Assembly: GCF_000787575.1 (NCBI RefSeq)
Contig: NW_012236528.1
Span: forward strand, 373,552-437,551
Reading direction: 5' to 3'
Length of the DNA stretch: 64,000 nucleotides
From: Acytostelium subglobosum LB1
Taxonomy: Eukaryota > Evosea > Eumycetozoa > Acytosteliales > Acytosteliaceae
Part shown: one piece after another, positions 22,236-32,514 of the stretch
Position numbering within the stretch: the first letter of the stretch is position 1
Layout: every line of letters starts with the position of its first letter
The notes under the pieces: generated by a model
What the model saw: only the letters and a program-made list of their open reading frames with translations
Database searches by the model: none
Told to the model about the DNA's origin: nothing
Program-made: the position numbers and the translations under genes

Positions 22236-23834
22236 ATGGACGACAACGACAATGATATGATAGTAGTACAGTGTCAGATGCACGGGAAGTCATTAGACTT
22301 GCTGTGTATCGATTGTCAGAGATTGATATGTCTTACATGTTTGGTGACCGATCACAATAAGCATGAGATGGCATGTGCAGATGTAGTAAAGTCATTGATA
22401 ACAGAGAAGAAGTGTAATGATATGTTTGATAAGAGGTTACAGTCATTGTGGACAGCAGTTCAGAAGCAGGCTACAACCTACAAGTCATTGAGTGACACTC
22501 GTAAACTAGTACATGATTACTTCAAAGAGCTACACGAGTTGCTGGTCGTTGAGGAGCACAAGTTGGTGTCACCAGTCACTCAACAGATGGATGAGGCTCA
22601 AGTCTCCATCAACAACATGGTTGATGAGATAGGTGACATCAGTGAACTGTTCAATCTCTCAACACAAGTCAACAACAACAACCAGGAGGCAGATAATGAC
22701 GATCACAAGGCAGAGCAAGACGTCACGATCATTCAATCATGTACTACTGTGAAGGAGTACATTGACAAGACGTGTACTCCATCGACCAAGGATATGGTGA
22801 CATGTTCAGACTATCAACTACTCAACCAACTCAATGAGGGTGTTCAACGAATCAAGTGTATGCCAGAGTGCCCAGTCATTGATCAGGTCGTGAAGGTCAA
22901 ACTACAAGCCGATGGCCTCAACACAATCAGGAGACAACTTCAGTTAACATACACGTTGATCAATGCCGATGTTGTTGCAAAGAAGACGATCAATCGCAAA
23001 GTTGATGGACAACCCAAGGAGCAACCAAGAGTTGAGGCTGACTTGGTGTTCTTGTACAGCCCGTCCATTTGTGCTCTATTCGACCCAAGAACAGGTGTAT
23101 CAAGGGAGTTTATTAATGTTAACCAAATAGCGATTAGTAGGAAATGTGCCGTCTATGCCAAAGGCCACATCTACATCTTTGGCATGTCAATACTCTCGAC
23201 ACAATGTGTCTTGCACAGGTTCTCAATAGCCACTCGACAATGGACAACTCAACAAGTTGGTGAAATACAAGTCGCAGGAAAAGAAACCCCAAAGGCGTGT
23301 TTCGATGGCGATTCCACAATCTACCTGGTAGGATCATTCAAGAATGGAGCGGTAACAATAGGCTATGCATTGTTGGTATTGAACATTGACACTCTGCAAC
23401 CGGATGTTGTCCAGAGGAAGTTTACATCAATCTTTGACTTGAATCGTATCGAGTCATTGTATTATTACAACTACTACCTCTATGCCCTAACTACCAACAA
23501 AGTCACGTTCAAAAGGAGACTGTGGTCAATCAATTGCAACAATCGTGGAGATACTAGATCCATGGAATTTGACGTAGGGGTCCAACAAAACTCAGCTGCC
23601 TACGATGGCAACGGCAAGATGTACTTCTACGACCAGACTGGCATTATTGAGTACAACCTTGGTACCCAAGACAACCAGATATATCCACACTACCAACTTC
23701 TACAACTTGACACGATGCTTTACTTTAGTAACATCAACAATGTGCTACTGAATGGTGCGTTGGTCAGATGTCCAGACAGGCAAGTCGATCACGACCACCT
23801 ATCTTGTTTGGTTCGTGTTCCAATCGGCTTGTGA
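22236..23834 (+). CDS. B-box/coiled-coil/propeller protein, array copy 2
   Basis: Intronless, 532 residues, 116 bases after copy 1. A B-box-type zinc module occupies residues about 10-50 (CQMHGKSLDLLCIDCQRLICLTC, then DHNKHEMACADV). No RING precedes it, so it is not a classic TRIM ligase. A helical coiled-coil runs to about 135 (KRLQSLWTAVQKQATTYKSL...LLVVEEHKL). A short acidic Asn-rich linker and IIQSCTTVKEYIDKTC follow. The C-terminal 300 residues repeat a kelch-like pattern (VYAKGHIYIFG, RQWTTQQ, ACFDGDSTIYLVGS, LNIDTLQ), suggesting a beta-propeller. It shares the FDPRTGVSRE propeller subtype and RCPDRQVDHD end with copy 4. Function unknown; a binding scaffold is likely. Confidence 0.88.
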   Translation: MDDNDNDMIVVQCQMHGKSLDLLCIDCQRLICLTCLVTDHNKHEMACADVVKSLITEKKCNDMFDKRLQSLWTAVQKQATTYKSLSDTRKLVHDYFKELHELLVVEEHKLVSPVTQQMDEAQVSINNMVDEIGDISELFNLSTQVNNNNQEADNDDHKAEQDVTIIQSCTTVKEYIDKTCTPSTKDMVTCSDYQLLNQLNEGVQRIKCMPECPVIDQVVKVKLQADGLNTIRRQLQLTYTLINADVVAKKTINRKVDGQPKEQPRVEADLVFLYSPSICALFDPRTGVSREFINVNQIAISRKCAVYAKGHIYIFGMSILSTQCVLHRFSIATRQWTTQQVGEIQVAGKETPKACFDGDSTIYLVGSFKNGAVTIGYALLVLNIDTLQPDVVQRKFTSIFDLNRIESLYYYNYYLYALTTNKVTFKRRLWSINCNNRGDTRSMEFDVGVQQNSAAYDGNGKMYFYDQTGIIEYNLGTQDNQIYPHYQLLQLDTMLYFSNINNVLLNGALVRCPDRQVDHDHLSCLVRVPIGL

Positions 23835-23943
23835 TAATGCCGTTCAAAAAACCTACAAAAGCAAAGTGCACTCGTTGTATCATTAAATCATTCTTCTTTC
23901 AAACATAGAGATACTGTAATAATAACATAAATAACAATTAAAT

Positions 23944-25506
23944 ATGAATAAAGATGATATGACAAGATGTAAAAGACACAACAAGACATTGGAGATGCTT
24001 TGTATCGACTGTAAACAACTTGTATGTTCAAGTTGTTCAGTAATAGATCACAAGAAACATGATTTGGACTGTATCGATGTGATCAAAGAGTTGATCAACG
24101 AGAAGAAGTGCAATGATATGTTTGATAAGAGATTACAATCATTGTGGACAACTGTGCAGGAACAGGCAGCAACATACAAGTTATTGAATGACACTCGTAA
24201 ACAAGTACATGACTACTTCAAAGATCTACACGATTTCCTTGTCATTGAAGAACACAAGTTGATGTCACCAGTTGACAAACAGATGGATGAGACTCAATCA
24301 TCAATCAACAACATCATCGATGAGATCAGAGATATCAGTACTCTCTTCAATCTCTCAACAAATGCCAACATCAACAACAACAATAACGATATTCAAAATG
24401 ACGAGCAACCAGATAACTCAAACTCAAAGGTGGAGAGCATTCAATCATGCACAACAGTTGATCAATTCATCAACAAGACATGCTCAGCACCTAACAGGGG
24501 CTCGGTGGACTGTTCCGATCACCATCTCCTCACACTTGTCAAGCAGGGAGTCGAACGAATCAAGACGGCAGAGCATGAGGCAACTCAACCTGTCAAGGTG
24601 ACATTCGATAATAACCGCCTGGTGAAAATCAAACAACAGATTCAATCAACATACACATTGGTCACTCCACCATCTGCATCAACGAGATTGGTTGGACAAC
24701 AGACAACAACATATGGCAATGAGATGATATTCACCATCAATTGTCGGGGAGAAATGAAGTTGTTTGACCCAAGATCAGAAGCTGGCCATCAGATTCCTGG
24801 CAATAACATTAATGTCCTTTTACCTAGGAATTTTGGAAAATTTTATGTGACTCACGCCAGAGGTCATCTTTATCTCTTTAGTCAATCCCATTTTGTTGGC
24901 AATAGTTTAGAATTGATGCGCTACTCCTTTGAAACTCAACAGTGGACCATGCACGATAAACTTTATTCAATGAGCCCGAGCAGTATGAAGGCTTGCTATG
25001 ATGGCAATAAGACCATTTATGTGCTTGGCAAATCCGTGCCAACCATCTTCGATCCATACCATCACAATGATTTAATACAAATCGACATTGATACACTCGA
25101 AGTCACCAAGGTTGGTCAACCTAACTTCTACAATGATAACTATCCAGTAGAATTGCACTACTTCAACACACAGATCTTTGCTGTCATTCCCAAACACACA
25201 CATTTGTGGACGATCAACCCATTCAATGCCTATGCCAGCCAGTCATTCTCATTGGCTGCACGGATCAATGCCGCCGATCCATCGTGCCATGATGGCAAGG
25301 GCAGGCTGTACTTTTACAGTGGATCTGTCCTGTTTGAACTCAACTTGACAACAGTTATCAGTCAAAAAGTTGGCGGTGAACACAATCCACCAAAGCTGGA
25401 TACCATGCTATACTTTAGCCCAGACAATGTTGCTCTGGTAGATGGCAAATGGTATAGAATTGAAGACAATTATTATGGTTCATGTTTGGTTACCAAACAT
25501 CAATAA
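23944..25506 (+). CDS. B-box/coiled-coil/propeller protein, array copy 3
   Basis: Intronless, 520 residues, starting MNKDDMTRCKRHNKTLEMLC. Same order of modules as copy 2, but the propeller is of the FDPRSEAGHQIPG subtype shared with copies 5 and 6. It ends YYGSCLVTKHQ. The leader has ttctttcaaacatag then agatac, 36 bases before the ATG. The linker between coiled coil and propeller is Asn-rich and differs in length from every paralogue, while the B-box and coiled coil are nearly identical. Copy 4 starts 70 bases after its stop. Confidence 0.88.
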   Translation: MNKDDMTRCKRHNKTLEMLCIDCKQLVCSSCSVIDHKKHDLDCIDVIKELINEKKCNDMFDKRLQSLWTTVQEQAATYKLLNDTRKQVHDYFKDLHDFLVIEEHKLMSPVDKQMDETQSSINNIIDEIRDISTLFNLSTNANINNNNNDIQNDEQPDNSNSKVESIQSCTTVDQFINKTCSAPNRGSVDCSDHHLLTLVKQGVERIKTAEHEATQPVKVTFDNNRLVKIKQQIQSTYTLVTPPSASTRLVGQQTTTYGNEMIFTINCRGEMKLFDPRSEAGHQIPGNNINVLLPRNFGKFYVTHARGHLYLFSQSHFVGNSLELMRYSFETQQWTMHDKLYSMSPSSMKACYDGNKTIYVLGKSVPTIFDPYHHNDLIQIDIDTLEVTKVGQPNFYNDNYPVELHYFNTQIFAVIPKHTHLWTINPFNAYASQSFSLAARINAADPSCHDGKGRLYFYSGSVLFELNLTTVISQKVGGEHNPPKLDTMLYFSPDNVALVDGKWYRIEDNYYGSCLVTKHQ

Positions 25507-25576
25507 ATAAATCATTGATTTGATTGAGTTGTCAATCACTTTCACTTCATTCAAACAGATAAGAATACAAATATAC

Positions 25577-27142
25577 ATGGACAACAACAACACCAACAAT
25601 AATAATGATGATAATGTGACAAGATGTCAAAGACACGGCAAGACATTGTACATGCTTTGTATCGATTGCAAACAACTTGTTTGTTCAAGTTGTGCTGTGA
25701 TCGATCACAAGAAACATGATTTGGACTGTGTAGATGTGATCAAAGAGTTGATCAATGAGAAGAAGTGTAATGATATGTTTGATAAGAGATTACAATTACT
25801 GTGGACATCAGTACAAGAGCAGGCAGCAACATACAAGTCATTGAATGACACTCGTAAACAGATCAATGATCACTTCAAAGAGTTACACGAGTTCCTCATC
25901 ATTGAGGAACACAAGTTGGTATCACCCATCACTCAACAGATAAATGAGACTCAATCATCAATCGACAACATCATCGATGAGATTAGAGATATCAGTGCAC
26001 TGTTCAATCTCTCAACAAATGCCAACAGCAACGACAAAAATAACAATGAGGAGGCAGAGCAAGATGTCACGATCATTCAATCATGTACTTCGGTGAGGGA
26101 GTACATTGACAAGACATGCACTGCATTGACATCCAAGGATATTGTAACTTGCTCAGACCATCAACTACTCAATCAACTCATTGAGAGCGTGGCTCGAATT
26201 GAGAGTATGCCAGAGTGTCCAGTCATTGATAGATTCTTAAAGGTCACTTTACAAGCTGATGGCCTCAACTTAATCAAGAAGCAGGTTCAGTTGGCATACT
26301 CATTGAGCAACGTCACCGATCCCAATGAAGGACAACTCAAAGAACATAGAGTTGGAGGTGGTTCGGTGTTCTCATACGGTCCAACCGTTAGTACACTGTT
26401 CGACCCAAGAACAGGTGCATCACGAGAGATTAATAATAATGGCGTTTTAATGAACAACGTAACGAAATGTGCCGTCTACGCCAAAGATCACATATACTTC
26501 TTTGGTCAAGTCCCACAGTCGACAGTGTGCTCCATATTCAGGTACTCAATGGCCACTCAGCTATGGACAACACATCAATTGGATTCAATTCTAGTATTGG
26601 GTGGATACCCTATGGCATGTTACGATGGCAACTCCACAATCTACTTGATTGGAAAATACTCATTGAGAAATTCATTGGTAGCATTGAACATTGACACATT
26701 GCACCTGGATGTCGTCCAGAGGAAGTTTACATCAGGCTTTGAGAGACATCGTATCGAGTCATTGTATTATTACAACGACTACCTCTATGCCATCACTCAT
26801 TGTCATGCCACTCGCCAGAATTTTCTGTGGTCGATCAATTGCAAAAATCAAGGAGAGACTAGGCTCGTGGACAATGACGTACCAATCGAACGACATTCAT
26901 CTTCTTACGATGGCAAAGGAAAGATATACTTCTACAACCTCCAATCTGGCATTGTTCAATGTAACCTAGATACCAGAGTCTTCCGGTCGCATCCACTCAA
27001 CCAACTTCCACAACTGGACACGATGCTTTACTTTATTAACATCAACAGTGTACTGCTGAATGGTAAATTGGTCAGATGTCCAGACAGGCCAGTTGATCAC
27101 GACAACATATCATGTTTGATTGGTGGTTCAAACATCGAATAA
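25577..27142 (+). CDS. B-box/coiled-coil/propeller protein, array copy 4
   Basis: 521 residues from MDNNNTNNNNDDNVTRC. The frame is open back to 25520, but those 19 codons lack an ATG and overlap the pyrimidine-tract/acag leader, so 25577 is the start. The B-box is CQRHGKTLYMLCIDCKQLVCSSC. The propeller is the copy 2 subtype (TLFDPRTGASREINN, ACYDGNSTIYLIGKY) and ends RCPDRPVDHDNISCLIGG. It sits between two members of the other subtype, so subtypes alternate along the array. Confidence 0.88.
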   Translation: MDNNNTNNNNDDNVTRCQRHGKTLYMLCIDCKQLVCSSCAVIDHKKHDLDCVDVIKELINEKKCNDMFDKRLQLLWTSVQEQAATYKSLNDTRKQINDHFKELHEFLIIEEHKLVSPITQQINETQSSIDNIIDEIRDISALFNLSTNANSNDKNNNEEAEQDVTIIQSCTSVREYIDKTCTALTSKDIVTCSDHQLLNQLIESVARIESMPECPVIDRFLKVTLQADGLNLIKKQVQLAYSLSNVTDPNEGQLKEHRVGGGSVFSYGPTVSTLFDPRTGASREINNNGVLMNNVTKCAVYAKDHIYFFGQVPQSTVCSIFRYSMATQLWTTHQLDSILVLGGYPMACYDGNSTIYLIGKYSLRNSLVALNIDTLHLDVVQRKFTSGFERHRIESLYYYNDYLYAITHCHATRQNFLWSINCKNQGETRLVDNDVPIERHSSSYDGKGKIYFYNLQSGIVQCNLDTRVFRSHPLNQLPQLDTMLYFININSVLLNGKLVRCPDRPVDHDNISCLIGGSNIE

Positions 27143-27211
27143 ATATAAAGTCGACAATTGCAATGCAATCATTCATTGAAACATAGAGATAATACATAAA
27201 TATAAATAAAT

Positions 27212-28753
27212 ATGAATAACGATGATATGACAAGATGTCAAAGACACGGCAAGATACTGGAGATGTTGTGTATCGATTGTCAACAACTTGTTTGTTCGAG
27301 TTGTGTAGTGATCGATCACAAGAAACATGAGTTGGACTTTGTAGATGTGATCAAAGAGTTGATCACTGAGAAGAAGTGTAATGATATGTTTGATAAGAGG
27401 CTACAATCATTGTGGACATCTGTACAAGAACATGCAGCAATATACAAGTCATTGAGTGACACTCGTAAACAAATACATGACTACTTCAAAGAACTACATG
27501 AGTTCCTCGTCATTGAGGAGCACAAGTTGATGTCACCAGTTAACAAGCAAATAGATGAGACTCAATCATCAATCAACAACATCATCGACGAGATCAGAGA
27601 CATTAGTACTCTCTTCAATCTCTCAACCAACGCCAGCATCGACAACGACAATCATAACAACGACATGCATGTTGATGAGCACTCTGACAAACCAGATAAC
27701 TCAAATTCAAAGGTAGAGAGCATTCAATCATGTACAACGTTAGAGGAATTCATCAACAAGACATGCCCAGCAACAATCAGGGACATGGTAGACGATCACC
27801 AACTCCTCACACTTGTCAATCAAGGAGTCGAGCGAATCAAAACTGATGACTATGCAGCAACACAACCTGTCAAGGTGACATTCGATAACAACCGACTGGT
27901 GGAAATCAAGCAACAACTTCGATCAACATACACTTCCACATACGCGTCTTCAAAGACATCGGCTGGATTGGTTGGAAGTGAGATGATATTCACCATCAGT
28001 GGCCAGGGAGACATGAAGTTGTTTGACCCAAGATCAGGCACTGTCCAAAGGATTCCTGTCTTTAATAACTTGTTTAGCTACAAGAGTTATGCACTATACG
28101 CCAGAGGTCACCTCTATCTCTTTGGAAAATACCAAACTGATAACAATGAACAATTGATGCGCTACTCCTTTGAAACACAACAATGGACCAGTCTTGACAC
28201 ACATAGAATGCGCTCTGAGGGTATATTGGCATGTTATGATGGCAATAAGTCCATCTATGTTCTTGGCAAAGCCTTGCAAAGCATTTTCGATCCACACCAG
28301 CGCAATGAATTAATACGAATCGACATTGATACACTCAAAGTCACCAAGATTGGAGAACCTCTCTTCCAAAACGATTCCTTTCCTATATCCTTGCACTACT
28401 TCAACACACAGATCTTTGCTGTCCTTCCTGACAATGGGCCCAACAACAACACTTGCTTGTGGACGATAAACCCATTCAATGGCTATGTCAGCCAGTCATT
28501 CTCGATGGATCCACGAATCTCCAACCGACTATCGTGCCATGATGGCAAGGGTAAACTTTACTTCAAGGACACAGCTCGCATGTTTGAGCTCAGTTTGACA
28601 ACAGGCACGACCTTGTTCCAACCCGATTTTTCCCCTGCCAAGTTAGATACCATGCTCTACTTTAACAACAACGATATTCTGATCGATGGCAAATTCATCA
28701 AATGCAATGAAGACAATCAATGTGGCTCATGTTTGGTGGACATCTCAAAATAA
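27212..28753 (+). CDS. B-box/coiled-coil/propeller protein, array copy 5
   Basis: 513 residues, starting MNNDDMTRCQRHGKILEMLC, 69 bases after copy 4. The propeller is the copy 3/6 subtype (KLFDPRSGTVQRIPV, RYSFETQQWTS, ACYDGNKSIYVLGKA, RIDIDTLKV) and ends GSCLVDISK. In the B-box the usual DCVDV is DFVDV, so the last zinc-binding position is replaced by Phe in this copy. The protein may still fold on the remaining ligands. Confidence 0.87.
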   Translation: MNNDDMTRCQRHGKILEMLCIDCQQLVCSSCVVIDHKKHELDFVDVIKELITEKKCNDMFDKRLQSLWTSVQEHAAIYKSLSDTRKQIHDYFKELHEFLVIEEHKLMSPVNKQIDETQSSINNIIDEIRDISTLFNLSTNASIDNDNHNNDMHVDEHSDKPDNSNSKVESIQSCTTLEEFINKTCPATIRDMVDDHQLLTLVNQGVERIKTDDYAATQPVKVTFDNNRLVEIKQQLRSTYTSTYASSKTSAGLVGSEMIFTISGQGDMKLFDPRSGTVQRIPVFNNLFSYKSYALYARGHLYLFGKYQTDNNEQLMRYSFETQQWTSLDTHRMRSEGILACYDGNKSIYVLGKALQSIFDPHQRNELIRIDIDTLKVTKIGEPLFQNDSFPISLHYFNTQIFAVLPDNGPNNNTCLWTINPFNGYVSQSFSMDPRISNRLSCHDGKGKLYFKDTARMFELSLTTGTTLFQPDFSPAKLDTMLYFNNNDILIDGKFIKCNEDNQCGSCLVDISK

Positions 28754-28982
28754 TCAATGACAGGTATTGTTGCATGTCCAAAGCGAACACCAGGAGGTAC
28801 GTTTGGCTAAAATGAAAACAGGAAGGGTCAGTCTTGGAGGTACACAGGAATCACACCCTTTTTAGCTCCTGGTTTTTGCTTTGCTTGGTTCCCTTGAATT
28901 TTTCAAAAAATCTTTATCTTGATCAGATCATTTTCATTTCTTTTTATTTCATTCATACAGATAACAATACTTATAAACATAC
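28754..28982. other. Longest spacer inside the B-box array, with an inverted repeat
   Basis: 229 bases, against 55-120 elsewhere in the array. ACCAGGAG at about 28789 and CTCCTGGT at about 28866 form an inverted pair enclosing about 70 bases without coding signal. It could be a small insertion or leftover of an array copy. Confidence 0.4.
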
Positions 28983-30578
28983 ATGGACAACTACAATGAT
29001 GTGACAAGATGTCAAAGACACAACAAGACATTGGAGATGTTGTGTGTCGATTGCAAGCAACTTGTTTGTTCAAGTTGTGCAGTAATAGATCACAAGAAAC
29101 ATGAGTTGGACTGTGTAGATGTGATCAAAGAGTTGATCAATGAGAAGAAATGCAATGATATTTTTGATAAGAGGTTGCAATCATTGTGGACAACTGTAAA
29201 AGAACAGGCAGCAACATACAAGTCATTGAATGACACTCGTAAACAAGTACATGACTACTTCGAAGAGTTACACCAGTTCCTCGTCATTGAGGAGCATAAG
29301 TTGATGTCACCAGTTGACAAACAGATGGATGAGACTCAATCATCAATCAACAACATCATCGATGAGATCAGAGACATCAGTACTCTCTTCAATCTCTCAA
29401 CAAACGTCATCATCAACAATAATAATCACATTCAGGATGAGCACTCGGACAACTCAAAGGTGGAGAGCATTCAATCATGTACAACAGTTGGCCATTTCAT
29501 CAATAAGACATACCCGGCATCAACAAAGGAGATTGTGGACTGTTCCGATCATCAACTACTCACACTTGTCAATCAAGGTGTTGAGCGAATCAAGACGGTA
29601 GAATATGAGGCAACTCAACCAGTTAAGGTGACATTCGATAACAAACTTCTGGTGACAATCAAAAAACAGATTCAATCAACATACACATTGGTCGCTTCAT
29701 CACATACTGCACTATCTGGATTGGCTGGCCAACAGACAACAACAGGTGGAAATGAGTTCATATTCACCATCAATCGTCAGGCAGAAATGAAGTTGTTTGA
29801 CCCAAGATCAGGCACTGTTCAACAGATTCCTGTCATCAATAACATTAGGAAGTTGCACAAAATATTTTATGCGATTTATGCCAGAGGTCATCTTCATCTC
29901 TTTGTTCAACTTGGTAACAATAATGCAGATCAATTTATAAATTTTTACCAACCTGGTAACAATAATGCAAATATACAATTGATGCGCTACTCCTTTGAAA
30001 CTCAGCTATGGACCATGCACCACATACAGTGTACAATGGAACCTAGCAGTATGGTGGCATGCTATGATGGCAGCAAGAGCATCTATGTGCTTGGCAAAGA
30101 TATGATTAGGAATTTCCGTCAACTCCAGCATCAGAGCTCTGATTTAATCCGAATCGACATAGATACACTCGAAGCCACCAAGGTTGGACAATCTGCCTTC
30201 TACAATTATGAACAACCAGTAGCGTTGCACTACTTCAACGAACAGATCTTTGCTGTCATTTCAAACAACCCTCATTTGTGGACGATCAACCCAGTCTATG
30301 GCACTTCCAGCCAGTCATTCAAGTTAGATCGACGAATCACCGGCCGGTCATCGTGCCATGATGGCAAGGGCAGACTGTTCTTCAAGGAAGATGAAAGCAT
30401 GTGTGAGCTCAACTTGAATACTGGTATCATCCAGCATTATCCAGATGCCTATAACCTGCCTATGCTTGATACCATTCTGTACTTTAAGTCGCACAACCGT
30501 ATTTTGGTCAATGGCAAATACATCGTCAATGGAGTTGGAAACAATTATGGTTCATATCTGGTGTCCATCCCAAAATAA
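28983..30578 (+). CDS. B-box/coiled-coil/propeller protein, array copy 6
   Basis: 531 residues, starting MDNYNDVTRCQRHNKTLEMLC. The leader is tttcattcatacag then ataacaatac, 22 bases before the ATG. The propeller is the copy 3/5 subtype (KLFDPRSGTVQQIPV). It has an extra duplicated loop, NNNADQFINFYQPGNNNANIQ at about residues 315-335, which looks like a short internal tandem duplication. It ends NNYGSYLVSIPK, with Tyr in place of the Cys of the usual GSCLV. Confidence 0.87.
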   Translation: MDNYNDVTRCQRHNKTLEMLCVDCKQLVCSSCAVIDHKKHELDCVDVIKELINEKKCNDIFDKRLQSLWTTVKEQAATYKSLNDTRKQVHDYFEELHQFLVIEEHKLMSPVDKQMDETQSSINNIIDEIRDISTLFNLSTNVIINNNNHIQDEHSDNSKVESIQSCTTVGHFINKTYPASTKEIVDCSDHQLLTLVNQGVERIKTVEYEATQPVKVTFDNKLLVTIKKQIQSTYTLVASSHTALSGLAGQQTTTGGNEFIFTINRQAEMKLFDPRSGTVQQIPVINNIRKLHKIFYAIYARGHLHLFVQLGNNNADQFINFYQPGNNNANIQLMRYSFETQLWTMHHIQCTMEPSSMVACYDGSKSIYVLGKDMIRNFRQLQHQSSDLIRIDIDTLEATKVGQSAFYNYEQPVALHYFNEQIFAVISNNPHLWTINPVYGTSSQSFKLDRRITGRSSCHDGKGRLFFKEDESMCELNLNTGIIQHYPDAYNLPMLDTILYFKSHNRILVNGKYIVNGVGNNYGSYLVSIPK

Positions 30579-30633
30579 TCAATAAATCCTTGAACATCAC
30601 TTTCATTTCATTCATTCATACAGATAACAAACA

Positions 30634-30876
30634 ATGGACAGCAACAATATCATTGCTATAACAAGATGCCAAAGATATGGCAAGTCAATGGAGATGTTGT
30701 GTATCGATTGTAAACAGTTGATTTGTTCAAGTTGTGCAGTGATCGATCATCAGAAACATGGGTTGGACTGTGTAGATGTGTGTGATAATTATGATCGTGT
30801 TTGAATCGATGGAAAATATAGCGTTGTCACTGGTGACATTCCATATGGATCATGCATCGTGCGACATGAAGTATGA
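30634..30876 (+). pseudogene. Internally deleted B-box array relic
   Basis: A normal leader (tcattcatacag, ataacaaaca) and ATG start a full B-box: MDSNNIIAITRCQRYGKSME...CAVIDHQKHGLDCVDV. The reading then jumps straight to the end of a propeller domain (DNYDRV, stop, IDGKYSVV...GSCIVRHEV, stop). The two parts are in the same frame with one TGA between them, at the place where paralogues have Leu. About 1.3 kb of coiled coil, linker and propeller are missing. A 56-residue B-box-only peptide could still be made. Confidence 0.75.
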
Positions 30877-31002
30877 ATCATCCTCGACTTACTGGATCTA
30901 TTCCGATCAATGCCTCAACTCCCATCCAAAATAAACTTCAATTTCAAAACTATCATTCATTCAATCATTTATCAACCTCCATCAAACACATCAGATACAA
31001 AG

Positions 31003-32514
31003 ATGGACAGCATCAATGACAACAACAACAACAATGATGTTACAAGATGCCAGAAGCATAACAAGTCATTGTGCATGCTGTGTATCGATTGTAAACAATT
31101 GATTTGCTCAAGTTGTTTAGTGATCGATCATCAGAAGCACGAGATGGACTGTGTCGATGTGATAAAACAGTTTGTCAAAGATAAGAAGTGTAATAACAGG
31201 TTTGATAAGAGGTTACAATCATTGTGGAAAACTGTGCAAGAACATGTAGCAACTTACAAGTCATTGAGTGACACTCGTAAACAGATCAATGATCACTTCA
31301 AAGAACTACACGAGTTCCTCGTGATTGAAGAACACAAGTTGGTATCACCCGTTAACGAACTGATGGACGAGACTCAATCATCAATCGACAACATCATCGA
31401 TGAGATCAGAGATATCAGCACTCTGTTCAATCTCTCAACCAATGTCAACAACATCAACATCAAGCAGAACGTTGATGATGAGCACTCAGACAACTCTATG
31501 GTCGGGATCATTCAATCATGCACAACAATTGATCAATTCATCAACAAGACATGCTCGGAATCAAATAAGAAGGACATCGACTCAAGTGGCACCGATCATC
31601 AACTACTCACATTGGTCAATCAGAGTGTGGAACGAAGCTTGTTGGAGTATGAAATCGCTCAACCCATCGGAATCAAGTTCAAAGAGGTGCAAATCGCGTC
31701 ATTCATGAGACAACTCAAATCTATGTACACTTTATTCGGACCGTACAATGTGGACTCGAGACTTGGAAAGGACTTGATATTCACCCTTGGAGTGGACTGC
31801 TCGTTGTTTGATCCAAGCACATCAGTGAACCATCTGGTGGATGATCAAAACAGGGTACCTAGGGGCCAGATGTCTGCTGTCTATGCCAAAGGTCACATCT
31901 ATCTCTTTAGCAATGAGCCGCCAAAGAATCAATACTGTTCATTTATTAGATACTCATTTGCATCACAACAGTTTACAAGCCATCAGGTAATAGATCTGGG
32001 AGTTAGCTCATGTGTAAAACTGTTTGCCTGCTATGATGGCGACCAGACCATCTATTTACTTGGCTCAAGGAAAAACAACCGCAACAGTTCTATGGTCAAG
32101 TTCAACATCGATACACTGGTGATCACTTTTATTGCAGATGTTGCCCTTGGCAACATCATCCCACAGTCAATGTACTACCTCAAATCTCAACTCTTTGTCC
32201 TCAATTCCACAGGGCCAATTAGATATATCAATTGTGATGGTTCAATAACTGGCAATTTATTTATTAATACTGACGTGACAATCAAGTCAACATGCCACGA
32301 TGGTCAAGGAAAGCTATACTTCTTCACAGATCAAGGATTGGATGTGTTCGACCTGTCAACATACTTTCGCATGTCCCATCCACACAACCAACCTCCATTA
32401 TCCACTATTCTCTACTTTAGCGAACCAAATCGTATCCTCTACAATGGAAAATGGTCCCAAGGCCCTCAAGACAACCAACTCGCATGGTGCCTTGTTAGAG
32501 ATCTCCAACAATAA
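31003..32514 (+). CDS. B-box/coiled-coil/propeller protein, array copy 7
   Basis: 503 residues from MDSINDNNNNNDVTRC. The frame is open to an ATG at 30910, but the extra 31 residues cover the leader (cacatcag, atacaaag), so I choose 31003. The propeller is a third subtype shared only with copy 8 (DSRLGKDLIFTLGVDCSLFDPST, then RYSFASQQFTSHQV). It lacks the Trp of the RxWT motif. The linker carries MVGIIQSCTTIDQFINKTC. The coiled coil begins QFVKDKKCNNRFDKRL, where the other groups have ELINEKKCNDMFDKRL. Confidence 0.87.
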   Translation: MDSINDNNNNNDVTRCQKHNKSLCMLCIDCKQLICSSCLVIDHQKHEMDCVDVIKQFVKDKKCNNRFDKRLQSLWKTVQEHVATYKSLSDTRKQINDHFKELHEFLVIEEHKLVSPVNELMDETQSSIDNIIDEIRDISTLFNLSTNVNNINIKQNVDDEHSDNSMVGIIQSCTTIDQFINKTCSESNKKDIDSSGTDHQLLTLVNQSVERSLLEYEIAQPIGIKFKEVQIASFMRQLKSMYTLFGPYNVDSRLGKDLIFTLGVDCSLFDPSTSVNHLVDDQNRVPRGQMSAVYAKGHIYLFSNEPPKNQYCSFIRYSFASQQFTSHQVIDLGVSSCVKLFACYDGDQTIYLLGSRKNNRNSSMVKFNIDTLVITFIADVALGNIIPQSMYYLKSQLFVLNSTGPIRYINCDGSITGNLFINTDVTIKSTCHDGQGKLYFFTDQGLDVFDLSTYFRMSHPHNQPPLSTILYFSEPNRILYNGKWSQGPQDNQLAWCLVRDLQQ

